Below, piece after piece: positions 43,945-52,167 of a stretch of DNA of 64,000 nucleotides. The DNA lies in the NCBI GenBank assembly GCA_040403535.1, contig JBBAKL010000006.1, forward strand, positions 1-64,000. The letters run 5' to 3'. The DNA comes from JAHEYG01 sp040403535 (GTDB taxonomy: Bacteria; Bacteroidota; Bacteroidia; B-17B0; Aurantibacillaceae). Under the pieces are notes generated by a model. That model saw only the letters and a program-made list of their open reading frames with translations. It had not been told where the DNA came from and searched no databases. The stretch's first letter is position 1; each line of letters begins with the position of its first letter. Position numbers and translations under genes: made by a program.

Positions 43945-44466
43945 ATTAAATATAGGTATAAAATATTTATTTCTTTAGCAGCAGTAGTGTATTTGGCGGC
44001 GCATTTTACTGCAATATTTTTGTACACTTTGCCCACTACTTCCGAAAATAAATTCAAGTATTTAGTTTTTCCATATGTGTATCCGTATTTTCATCAAGAC
44101 TGGCGGATGTTTGCCCCCATACCAAAACAAAACTTTAATGTTTTTGTGAAATGTGATAATGAAGAATGGGAAGATCTTTTTTATACAATTAATTCGGTTC
44201 ACCAAAAAAACCGACTGGCTGGTAACGAAGCATTGCTTCTGGCACTTTCCAACTCATTAAGATATTATGCTTCTTCGGTAGAAGAGAAAACAAAAACAGA
44301 AACAGATGACCAATCAAACGTAAACTATGTGGTGTTAAGAAAAATAATTACGAATTACCTGATTCATAAAAACGGAACGGCCGCGAAGCATGTGCAGATA
44401 ATTATAGGAATTAAGGATGTGGAAAGGAATATACGTCATTACCATTATTATAAGCTGCACAATTGA
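43945..44466 (+). CDS. DUF5819-like membrane-anchored protein
   Basis: The frame is open from 43942. Read from an ATT at 43945 it gives 173 residues and a full N-terminal helix (MKYRYKIFISLAAVVYLAA); the only conventional starts are the GTG at 43987, which would cut that helix in two, and a later TTG. The rest carries FPYVYPYFHQDWRMFAPIP, which fits the DUF5819 family, and the next gene is an HTTM protein, its usual companion. A TAATTTAG box (one mismatch) ends 3 nt before the ATT, the leaderless spacing seen elsewhere. The start is therefore uncertain. Confidence 0.6.
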   Translation: MKYRYKIFISLAAVVYLAAHFTAIFLYTLPTTSENKFKYLVFPYVYPYFHQDWRMFAPIPKQNFNVFVKCDNEEWEDLFYTINSVHQKNRLAGNEALLLALSNSLRYYASSVEEKTKTETDDQSNVNYVVLRKIITNYLIHKNGTAAKHVQIIIGIKDVERNIRHYHYYKLHN

Positions 44467-45296
44467 GTACTTTGATAAGATATTTATTTGAAGATTTCAG
44501 AAACAAAGAGGAGGCGCGTTTTTTGCAGCGTCTGCTGGGAATGTTTCTGGTGTATAAATGCCTTTATCTTTTGCTGAATTATTCTTTGCTGTTTTCAGAA
44601 TCAAGCATTATTTATCAAAATGATGTACATCTGAGTTGGTGGCGACAGGCTGTATTTGTTCTGTTCAACTCTGAATCGACGGCACTTGCATTTATATTTC
44701 TCATCATTGCTTTATTTTCGGCTATTGCTGTTGTTTTAACGCCAAGGTACTCGCGTTTGCTTTTCTTTATTTTATGGTTTACCATTAATAACATTAACAA
44801 TAAAATATTCAGCACTTTGTCGGGAGGTGATCATTTATTGCAACATTTTTTATTTTTTTCTATTTTCCTGTCAGGTAATTTTGGAGAGAATCAATTTAGT
44901 GAAGTCAGCAAAGTTCTGCATAACACAGGCCTTATTGCTCTCAAAATTCAGTTGTGTTTTGTTTACGCATTTGCCGGTTATACTAAGTTACTGGATCCCG
45001 ATTGGATGAATGGAACAGCAATATCGGATGTGTTTATGATAAACGATTTTAGTTTGCCTGCCTATTATAACATTCAGCCGGGTTTACTCACTTCGTTTTT
45101 AAATTATACGGTTATAGCGTATCAATTGTTGTTTTCCGTTGTTGTATGGATAAAGCCATTAAAAAAATGGTTTTTATTGATTGGCGTTATACAACATCTG
45201 TTCATTGCTTTTGTTCTTGGTTTACCCTCGTTTGGATTTATAATGATTGTGGCTTATGCAATTTTTCATAAGCCAAACTTTAAAAATTACGTTTAG
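44463..45296 (+). CDS. HTTM-type multi-helix membrane protein
   Basis: A 277-residue protein with about six helices, belonging to the HTTM / vitamin-K-dependent gamma-carboxylase-like group: LSGGDHLLQHFLFF, QLCFVYAFAGYTKLLDPDWMNG and YQLLFSVVVWIKPLKKW. Short bacterial members lack the carboxylase outer domain and their role is unknown. It starts with a TTG that overlaps the stop of the DUF5819-like gene, so the two are translated together and probably act together. Confidence 0.75.
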   Translation: MSTLIRYLFEDFRNKEEARFLQRLLGMFLVYKCLYLLLNYSLLFSESSIIYQNDVHLSWWRQAVFVLFNSESTALAFIFLIIALFSAIAVVLTPRYSRLLFFILWFTINNINNKIFSTLSGGDHLLQHFLFFSIFLSGNFGENQFSEVSKVLHNTGLIALKIQLCFVYAFAGYTKLLDPDWMNGTAISDVFMINDFSLPAYYNIQPGLLTSFLNYTVIAYQLLFSVVVWIKPLKKWFLLIGVIQHLFIAFVLGLPSFGFIMIVAYAIFHKPNFKNYV

Positions 45297-45307
45297 ATTT
45301 AATTTAC

Positions 45308-45315
45308 TATCTTCG
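45308..45315 (+). promoter_or_regulatory. -7-like box of prfB (leaderless spacing)
   Basis: TATCTTCG, one mismatch to TAnnTTTG, ends 4 nt before the prfB ATG at 45320. Confidence 0.45.
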
Positions 45316-45319
45316 CCTT

Positions 45320-46409
45320 ATGTTTACATCCGACCAATTAAAAGACCTGAATGATCGCCATGGTGCCTTAAGGGGGTATCTTTGACTACGATCGTAAGCT
45401 GCGAGAAATAGAAGAACTTGAGGAAAAAGCCGGCGATCCTACTTTTTGGAATGATCCAAAAAAAGCTGAGCAAATTTTAAAGGAAACTAAAATTAAAAAA
45501 GGCTGGACAAGTTCCTATAATGAATTAACCCGAGCCGTTGAGGATTTGAATACCCTCTATGAATTTTATAAATCTGGTGATGCGACTGAGGAGGAAACTC
45601 AGGCTCAGTTTGAACTTGCATTAAAATTGCTGGAGGGAATTGAATTTAAAAACATGTTGCGTGGTGAAGAAGACGCCTTAAGTTGCGTTCTTCAGATTAA
45701 TGCCGGAGCAGGAGGAACCGAAAGTTGTGACTGGGCAAGTATGCTTTTACGTATGTACGCGATGTGGGCAGAAAAGCATGGGTACAAAGTGACAGAGCTG
45801 GATTACAATGCAGGTGATGTTGCAGGCATCAAGTCGGTATCCATTCAAATTGAAGGTGATTATGCCTATGGTTATTTAAAAGGAGAAAATGGCGTACATC
45901 GTTTAGTGCGTATTAGTCCGTTTGATTCTAACGCAAAACGACATACCTCTTTTGCTTCTGTATATGTTTATCCGATTGTAGATGACAGCATTGAAATAAA
46001 CATCCATCCTAATGACATTGAGATGTCGACTGCGCGCAGTGGTGGCGCTGGCGGACAAAACGTTAACAAAGTAGAAACCAAAGTTCAGTTGTTGCACAAG
46101 CCAACTGGTATTGTGGTGGTGTGTCAGGTAGAGCGTTCACAGTTAGCAAACCGCGAGCGAGCCATGCAAATGTTGCGTTCGCAGCTTTACGAATTGGAAA
46201 TGCGAAAACGCAATGAAACTAAAAACGCTATTGAAGAAGGTAAAATGAAAATAGAGTGGGGATCCCAAATCCGCAGTTATGTATTACATCCTTATAAAAT
46301 GGTGAATGATGTGCGAACTGAATTAAAAATAACCGATGCGGAATCAGTATTAGATGGAGGATTGGATGAACTGATAAAAGCTTATTTAATGATGTATGGT
46401 AATAAATAA
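45320..46409 (+). CDS. prfB: Peptide chain release factor 2 with programmed +1 frameshift
   Basis: The first 21 codons (from ATG at 45320) end at an in-frame TGA (45383-45385). The site reads AGGGGGTATCTTTGAC: an internal SD-like AGGGGG, then CTT and TGA-C, the same as in E. coli. After a +1 shift the frame continues with DYDRKLREIEE to the stop at 46409, in total about 362 residues. The RF2 tripeptide SPF (RISPFDSNAKRH) and GGQ (SGGAGGQNVNK) are present, so it reads UGA and UAA. The shift autoregulates RF2 level. It is notable that an SD-type stimulator works in a phylum that rarely uses SD. Confidence 0.96.
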
Positions 46410-46410
46410 C

Positions 46411-47052
46411 ATGAAAAAAATTTACGCCATACCCGGACTCGCTACTACAAAAGAATTATTTGCTAAGTTAAAATTGAATAATGCAGAATTGGTTGTTTTG
46501 GAATGGCCAACTATTGATAAAGGTGAATCGTTGCAGGAGTATGCGAAAAAATTCCTTAAGCAAATAGATACTTCTCAGCCGTTTATTTTAATGGGTGTTT
46601 CTTTTGGCGGTATGTTGTGTTCTGAAATTTCATTGTTGACTCAACCTGAGAAGACAATAATTATTTCAAGCTGTAAATGCGCCAAAGAATTACCGCTTTC
46701 ATTAAAAGTGTTTTCCAAGTTTCCAATTTACAGAGCGCTATCCGATCATAAACTTAAAAGCATGGCTTATAGATTAAGGTATTTTTTGGGATTTGAAAAG
46801 ACGTACGACCCGGTTTTTAAAAGCATGTTGTTTTCGATGAAAAAAGATTATTTAAAATATAGTATCGATTGCATTCTGAAATGGAAAAACAATCATTGTC
46901 AACGTAAAGACCTTATTCATATTCATGGGGACGCCGATAAATTATTGTTTTATAAAAATGTAAAAGCTGATTACACTATAAAAGACGGTACTCACGGAAT
47001 GATTGTAAATGACGCAGATGAAATCAGTCAACTATTAAACTCTTTATTATGA
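46411..47052 (+). CDS. Alpha/beta hydrolase
   Basis: A 213-residue protein, starting with the ATG 1 bp after prfB (MKKIYAIPGLA); an earlier in-frame ATG at 46396 would lie inside prfB. The fold is visible from the oxyanion loop AIPGLATT, the nucleophile elbow GVSFGGMLC, an acid region (HGDADKLLF) and the His of GTHGMIV. Small hydrolases of this type cleave esters or thioesters. The stop overlaps the ATG of the next gene. Confidence 0.8.
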   Translation: MKKIYAIPGLATTKELFAKLKLNNAELVVLEWPTIDKGESLQEYAKKFLKQIDTSQPFILMGVSFGGMLCSEISLLTQPEKTIIISSCKCAKELPLSLKVFSKFPIYRALSDHKLKSMAYRLRYFLGFEKTYDPVFKSMLFSMKKDYLKYSIDCILKWKNNHCQRKDLIHIHGDADKLLFYKNVKADYTIKDGTHGMIVNDADEISQLLNSLL

Positions 47053-47399
47053 TTATATTTCATAACCCGCGTTGCAGTAAAAGCAGAGAAGCATTAGAAT
47101 TACTTAAAACGAATAATTGCGAAGTGGAAGTTCGAGAATATCTCAAGGTTCCCCCAACTAAAAAGGAGATAAAAGAGCTACTTGCTAAACTGGGTTGTAA
47201 GCCAATGGAAATCGTTAGAAAGAAAGAAGAGCTTTTTATAAAGAAGTTCAAGGATAAATCATTTACGGATAACGAGTGGATTCAGATTTTATCAGAACAT
47301 CCGGTATTAATAGAAAGACCAATTGTAATTGATGGTTATAAGGCGGTAATTGGCCGTGCACCTGAACTAGTAATTGATTTGATTAAGAGAAAGAAGTGA
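47049..47399 (+). CDS. Arsenate reductase / ArsC-Spx family protein
   Basis: A 116-residue thioredoxin-fold protein with the ArsC start HNPRCSKSREAL (catalytic Cys9), REYLKVPPT and the arginine segment HPVLIERPIV. This suits a glutaredoxin-coupled ArsC, or a YfgD-like relative. No arsenic resistance genes lie near, so an arsenate role is unproven. It overlaps the preceding hydrolase by 4 bp (ATGA), a sign of translational coupling. Confidence 0.85.
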   Translation: MIIFHNPRCSKSREALELLKTNNCEVEVREYLKVPPTKKEIKELLAKLGCKPMEIVRKKEELFIKKFKDKSFTDNEWIQILSEHPVLIERPIVIDGYKAVIGRAPELVIDLIKRKK

Positions 47400-47401
47400 A
47401 A

Positions 47402-48883
47402 CTATTTCAGTTTTAGTTTTTGACCGATCGAAAGTTTAGCGTTTTTATTGAGGCCATTTAAGCTCATTAATTCATTTACATTCATGCCATAGCGTTTTGC
47501 GATGCCAAATAAACTTTCGCCGCTTTTAACTTTGTGAATGGACTGTGATGCTGCTGAAGTTTTGTTTTCAGCCAGTTTTTTATCATCGATGCTATCTTGC
47601 TTTGTTTCGGTTTTAGCTACTTCGCTGTTGTTTCCAGTGCTTACCTCTTCTTTTTTAGGAACATAAATCACCAGTTTTTTTCCGGGTCTTATGCCTTTTT
47701 TTCCAATATAATTCCAGGATTTAATATCAGCCACACTTACTCCGTATTTACGGGCAATGTCACTTAAGCGTTGTCCTGATTTTACAATATGTGTAACCTG
47801 TACTTCTTTAACAACGCTTGCCACTTCGGTTTGTGTTTGAGCTTTAATTGCCGCGTAAATTTCTTGTTCGTTAGTTAAGAAGAATCCTATTTTTTGTTTA
47901 GGAAGACATAAGGCATTTCCTCCCGCAGGTACAATATCTTTTCTGTATTGTGGGTTAAAATATTTTACTTCATCATATGGGATATCGAGCGATAAACTAA
48001 TTTGAGAAAAACTCATCTGTTCTTTTAGTACCACTGTATCTACTTCAAAGTATGTCTTTTTAGGTACTGCCGGATAAATATTGTGGTCTGCATAATACGT
48101 CATGGCGTAGTTGGCGGCAATAAAAGCAGGAACATATCCTTGCGTTTCTCTTGGTAAAAACGGACGTATTTCCCAATATGTTTTTTTACCGCCGCTACGA
48201 CGAATTGCTTTACTGATGGTTCCGGGACCTGCATTGTAAGCGGCTAAAACCATTTGCCAGTCGTTAAACAAACCATAAAGCGTTTTTAAATATTCGGCTG
48301 CGGCAACAGTTGCTTTGTATGGATCGCTGCGTTCATCAATATAGGAATTTACGCTTAAGCCATACATTTTTCCAGTCGGATACATAAATTGCCAAAGCCC
48401 CTGAGCGCCTGCTTTGCTGCGTGCGTTAGGATTTAGTGCCGATTCGATGACAGCAAGGTGTTTTAATTCTAAAGGAATATTATAACGGTCGAGAATCTGC
48501 TCAAACATGGGGTAATACAACTGTGAAAGCGCAAGCATTCTGCTCATTAATTCACGTTTCCTGTTCAAGTATAAGTCAATGAATCCACGAACATGCGGGT
48601 TGTAAACCAGATCAAATGGCGAAACTGCATCCAACTTAGCTAAGCGGGCTTCATACGCATAATCATCAAAAAACGGAATACTGTCGGGTGTGCGGAATTT
48701 ATTGTTTTTAGGGAAAGCGGGTTTATTAAAGGCAGTTTCAAGTACTTTTTTATTTTCTAAACTATCCAGCATTACTGCCACCGGATCGTCGGGCATAAGG
48801 TTTTGAGATTTGATATTTGCTGAGCATGCGATTAGCAAAATGAGGGATATGTATTTTAAAAAGCGCATTTGCTCAGATTTCAT
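47402..48883 (-). CDS. MltD-like lytic transglycosylase with LysM repeats
   Basis: A 493-residue periplasmic or lipid-anchored enzyme: a signal peptide (about 1-24, with a possible lipobox LIACS), an SLT domain (about 120-260) with the catalytic Glu in AVIESALNPNARS and AYNAGPGTI, then one weak and two clear LysM domains (about 280-330, 355-400 and 445-493; KSGQRLSDIARKYGVS, KSGESLFGIAKRYGMN). It cleaves peptidoglycan glycan strands and binds the wall through LysM. It is a single gene convergent with the arsC-like gene. Confidence 0.93.
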   Translation of the reverse strand: MKSEQMRFLKYISLILLIACSANIKSQNLMPDDPVAVMLDSLENKKVLETAFNKPAFPKNNKFRTPDSIPFFDDYAYEARLAKLDAVSPFDLVYNPHVRGFIDLYLNRKRELMSRMLALSQLYYPMFEQILDRYNIPLELKHLAVIESALNPNARSKAGAQGLWQFMYPTGKMYGLSVNSYIDERSDPYKATVAAAEYLKTLYGLFNDWQMVLAAYNAGPGTISKAIRRSGGKKTYWEIRPFLPRETQGYVPAFIAANYAMTYYADHNIYPAVPKKTYFEVDTVVLKEQMSFSQISLSLDIPYDEVKYFNPQYRKDIVPAGGNALCLPKQKIGFFLTNEQEIYAAIKAQTQTEVASVVKEVQVTHIVKSGQRLSDIARKYGVSVADIKSWNYIGKKGIRPGKKLVIYVPKKEEVSTGNNSEVAKTETKQDSIDDKKLAENKTSAASQSIHKVKSGESLFGIAKRYGMNVNELMSLNGLNKNAKLSIGQKLKLK

Positions 48884-49008
48884 GGGTTTCTATTATTAAT
48901 TACGCTAAAAACCTCAACAAGTTACAGTAGTTGGGTTAAAAAGCACAATTCTATTTAACAATAATAAAAAAAGAAAAGCAAATAAGCACGTTAAAGGATA
49001 TTAATTTT

Positions 49009-49016
49009 TAACTTTG
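49009..49016 (+). promoter_or_regulatory. -7 promoter box (leaderless spacing)
   Basis: TAACTTTG, a perfect match, ends 4 nt before the GTG start at 49021. Confidence 0.6.
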
Positions 49017-49020
49017 TAAT

Positions 49021-49461
49021 GTGAAAAAAGAAAAAGAAGAAATTCCTCTTCATTATTTCGAGCGGAATATGTTAATCGTAATGATTTTTGTGATTATTAC
49101 AGCTATTCTTGTGTATTTCACTTGTTCATACTTTGTACAAGTTCATCCGCTTGCGTTTATTTTTGCTGTTCCCGCCAGTATTTTCGCTTTTCAGACATTG
49201 TGGTTGTTCCTAAATCCTTATGCTGTTATTTACGAGGATAAATTTGAAATTAAAAAATCGATGTTCAGTAATAAATTCTGGTATTTTATCGACATTAAAA
49301 ACGTAAGCGATGTGTCCAAGAAAGGTTTTGAAATTACTTACAATGATGACGAAAAAGAAGTAATCTCTACTTTTGGAATTCGCCATTCACATAAGCAGAC
49401 ATTCCGCGATGCGGTGAATAAATCTGTTTGCAAGAGTTTGGTAGTAGATCGTGCCGACTAA
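49021..49461 (+). CDS. Small membrane protein with a PH-like tail
   Basis: A 146-residue protein: two helices (about 15-36 and 45-65) then a short beta-rich domain (DKFEIKKSMFSNKFWYFID, GFEITYNDDEKEVI), like a bacterial PH-domain protein. No family is certain. The start is a GTG 4 nt after a TAACTTTG box; an overlapping ATG at 49019 runs at once into TGA. The 3' end overlaps selD by 4 bp. Confidence 0.6.
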   Translation: MKKEKEEIPLHYFERNMLIVMIFVIITAILVYFTCSYFVQVHPLAFIFAVPASIFAFQTLWLFLNPYAVIYEDKFEIKKSMFSNKFWYFIDIKNVSDVSKKGFEITYNDDEKEVISTFGIRHSHKQTFRDAVNKSVCKSLVVDRAD

Positions 49462-50486
49462 ACAAACTCAATAGCTTTTTGATTTCTGTTCTTAATTTCT
49501 CCAATACAAACAGCTTCTTGATTGTTCTCTCTTAACCAATTTTCAAATGTATCTTTTTGATCGGATTGAATAGTAAATAATAATCCGCCTGATGTTTGTG
49601 GATCACAATAGGTAATAAAATCCAAATCCGTCATGCCACTGATGTATTTTTCGTAGGCATTAAAATTACGGGTTGTGTTATCAGGAAAAATGAATTGCTG
49701 TATGTAATTTGAAATATTCTTAAATGATTTAATTTTTGATTTGTGCAGAACCGCGGTTAAATTTTTATCACCAATCATTTCAAGTAGATGGCCGGTTAAG
49801 CCAAATCCGGTTACATCAGTAATGGCGGTTACATAGTTTAGCTTTCCTAATTCTATACCCAAACTGTTTAATTGCGTCATGCTGTTTATTAGTTCGGTAT
49901 AATCCGATTCGTTTAGCTTACCTATTTTTAACGCGGTGCTATAAACTCCCGAGCCAAGTGATTTTGTTAAATAAATAAGGTTGTTTAGTTCAGCAGTATG
50001 ATTTTGTTTTAAGTGGTTCTTATTCACTAAACCATTTACGGATAATCCAAAAATTGGTTCAGCGCTTTCGATACTGTGTCCGCCTGCCAATGGGATTTTT
50101 GCTTTGCTGCAAATTTCTCTGGCACCTTCTAAAACGGCACGCGCTGTTTCTGTTCCAAGTTTTTCGGTTGGCCATCCTAATATCGCTATGGCCATAATTG
50201 GTTTTCCTCCCATTGCGTAAATATCGCTTATGGCGTTTGCAGCTGAAACTTTACCAAAATCAAATGCCGAATCTACTATCGGCATAAAAAAGTCAGTAGT
50301 GCTAATTAAACACTCATCATTACCCAAGTCATAAACTGCGGCATCATCATTGGTGTCGTTGCCAACCAAAAGTTCTTTGCAATCTATTTTTGATGGCGAC
50401 TTTAATATCTCCAGAAGTATTGCAGGTGCAATTTTGCAGCCGCAGCCAGAAGCCTTACTGTATTGAGTCAGTTTAATGTTCTCCAT
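49458..50486 (-). CDS. selD: Selenide, water dikinase
   Basis: A 342-residue SelD making selenophosphate from selenide and ATP. The catalytic Cys15 and Lys18 lie in KASGCGCKI, matching Cys17 and Lys20 of E. coli, and no selenocysteine is used. Other motifs are STTDFFMPIVDSAFDFG and TDVTGFGLTGHLLE. The start is placed at the ATG (MENIKLTQYS) that aligns with family members; the longer frame from 50519 is an artefact. It overlaps mnmH by 14 bp. Confidence 0.95.
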   Translation of the reverse strand: MENIKLTQYSKASGCGCKIAPAILLEILKSPSKIDCKELLVGNDTNDDAAVYDLGNDECLISTTDFFMPIVDSAFDFGKVSAANAISDIYAMGGKPIMAIAILGWPTEKLGTETARAVLEGAREICSKAKIPLAGGHSIESAEPIFGLSVNGLVNKNHLKQNHTAELNNLIYLTKSLGSGVYSTALKIGKLNESDYTELINSMTQLNSLGIELGKLNYVTAITDVTGFGLTGHLLEMIGDKNLTAVLHKSKIKSFKNISNYIQQFIFPDNTTRNFNAYEKYISGMTDLDFITYCDPQTSGGLLFTIQSDQKDTFENWLRENNQEAVCIGEIKNRNQKAIEFV

Positions 50487-51507
50487 AGTTATCAAAAGCT
50501 TGTTTAACTTTTCCCGCATTTATAACGGCATTATCAGTGTCCGTTTCAACGGTAATTAATTTTATTCCTTTTCTTTTAATATGACTGTATTCATACGCTC
50601 TGTCGTAGTATTTAAGAGTAATGGATGCAACTTCAGCAAGCTTTCCTTGTTCTAATAACTCTATGCATTCTTTGTAATTTTTAGGACCAATTTGCTGTGA
50701 AATGTTTTTTAAACTTTTTGCCAATAAAGATTTGTCCGCACTTCCGTAGTCTTTCACTAATCTTTTCACCCGCAGTTCAAAAGGCATCATAATTTTAATG
50801 ATAGGAGCTTGTTTCATGGTTAGCCAAAAGCTATATGGTATTTTATTGTAGCCAATCGACATCGACTCATCTTCCACTAAAATATCTTGATCGGATGGCA
50901 GCGTTAATAATGAATTGAAAAATTCATTTTCAAATTGTTGTTGTGGTAATTGAGAAGGTTGATTAATCCCTCCAAACGCAGAGCCTTTGTGGTTTGCTAA
51001 TTGTTCCAGATCAAGTACAGGTAATTGTGATTTTAGTTCCTGTAAAATTTCAGTTTTGCCGGAGCCTGTTGCGCCACCCAGCAAAATCAATTTATAATTG
51101 TGCGCAAAATTTTGCAGAACGAAATTTCGATAGGCTTTATAGCCCCCTTCCATAATTTTAACTTTTAGTCCTGCCGTATTTAAAAGCCACCCGAATGAAT
51201 TACTTCGCATTCCGCCTCTGAAGCAATAAACATAAACCTGGATGTCGTGAGTATTACTTTTTGTTTGCCGAATAAATTCAGTGAATTTTGGCGAAACAAT
51301 TTCAAGTCCTTTCATTACCGCTTCATCTTTGCCTTTGGCTTTATAAAGGGTTCCAATTTCAGCGCGTTCTAAATCATCAAACAGAGGAATATTAATAGCG
51401 CCCGGAATGTGCCCTTTTTTGTACTCAATAGGGGCTCTTACATCAATAATCAGCTTACCGGCTGAGTGCTTTAAAAATTCTTCTACAGGAAGTGAATCTG
51501 CCTTCAT
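50473..51507 (-). CDS. mnmH: tRNA 2-selenouridine synthase
   Basis: A 344-residue MnmH/SelU: an N-terminal rhodanese domain with the active Cys95 in YVYCFRGGMRS and a P-loop domain with GGATGSGKT (144-152). It replaces the sulfur of 2-thiouridine at tRNA position 34 by selenium via a geranylated intermediate. Selenophosphate comes from SelD, encoded next in the same transcript. No selA, selB or selC is seen in this window. Confidence 0.95.
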   Translation of the reverse strand: MKADSLPVEEFLKHSAGKLIIDVRAPIEYKKGHIPGAINIPLFDDLERAEIGTLYKAKGKDEAVMKGLEIVSPKFTEFIRQTKSNTHDIQVYVYCFRGGMRSNSFGWLLNTAGLKVKIMEGGYKAYRNFVLQNFAHNYKLILLGGATGSGKTEILQELKSQLPVLDLEQLANHKGSAFGGINQPSQLPQQQFENEFFNSLLTLPSDQDILVEDESMSIGYNKIPYSFWLTMKQAPIIKIMMPFELRVKRLVKDYGSADKSLLAKSLKNISQQIGPKNYKECIELLEQGKLAEVASITLKYYDRAYEYSHIKRKGIKLITVETDTDNAVINAGKVKQAFDNYGEH

Positions 51508-51737
51508 TGTTCAATTTCATGTAAATTTAGAATTAAAAAGCAGATTAAGGTCTAAATTTTAGTCCTTGCCAAATCAGTTTATTTTACCTCTAAATATGGC
51601 AAAAAGTCTTTAAAACCCCTTATTCATAGAATTATTAGGCCTTTTTTGTTAAAATCTCTCTTATAACATTTCGCTTTTCATCTAAAATTGGTGGATATTG
51701 TATTAAAATATAGTTAATATTGTAATACTAGATTATC

Positions 51738-52112
51738 TTGAAAAGGGTACTTGTCATATTCTTTCTCTTATTTGCCGTAGGCATTACTACGCCTATTTTT
51801 GCGCAACGTCGTCGCGAGCATAAGAATCAACGCCGTAGCGGAAGTTCACGTACTCATGTAAGAAAGTCAAATGCTTTTGCGTACGGCGGTCACACAAAGA
51901 AGAAGGTAAGAGGTGCTAAGGTTGTTGGAGGATGGGTATATAAGCCTACTCGTCCGGGTAAAAAACAAAACCGTGAACAGCCCCATTTGTTTTCTAGAAC
52001 TAGAACTCAAAACCGTAAATATAAAGACGGATTGCAGGCGCGAATCAACAGCGAGCGTGCTAAAAAACGCGTTAGAGGAAACGCAACATTCCGTAAAAGT
52101 AAATACTATTAA
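51738..52112 (+). CDS. Very basic exported protein (124 aa)
   Basis: A signal peptide (about 1-22, ending TTPIFAQ) is followed by a mature chain of about 101 residues with roughly 33 Lys/Arg and only 4 acidic residues (RRREHKNQRRSGSSRTHVRK, GGHTKKKVRGAK, ERAKKRVRGNA). I know no family for it. The start is a TTG; it is kept because it gives a complete signal peptide. It ends before a strong terminator, so it is a monocistronic gene. Confidence 0.65.
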   Translation: MKRVLVIFFLLFAVGITTPIFAQRRREHKNQRRSGSSRTHVRKSNAFAYGGHTKKKVRGAKVVGGWVYKPTRPGKKQNREQPHLFSRTRTQNRKYKDGLQARINSERAKKRVRGNATFRKSKYY

Positions 52113-52118
52113 TATCTT

Positions 52119-52150
52119 AAATCCCGCCTTTCAGCGGGATTTTTTATTTT
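52119..52150 (+). terminator. Rho-independent terminator
   Basis: A perfect 9-bp stem AAATCCCGC/GCGGGATTT, a CTTTCA loop and a T-rich tail, 7 bp after the stop of the basic exported protein. It separates that gene from purD. Confidence 0.9.
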
Positions 52151-52167
52151 TACGCAAAATTTCACTT

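Noticed and set aside
51913..52167. Upstream extension of purD overlapping the basic exported protein
   Set aside because: PurD homology starts exactly at the ATG at 52168, and a terminator lies between. The extension is an open frame by chance.
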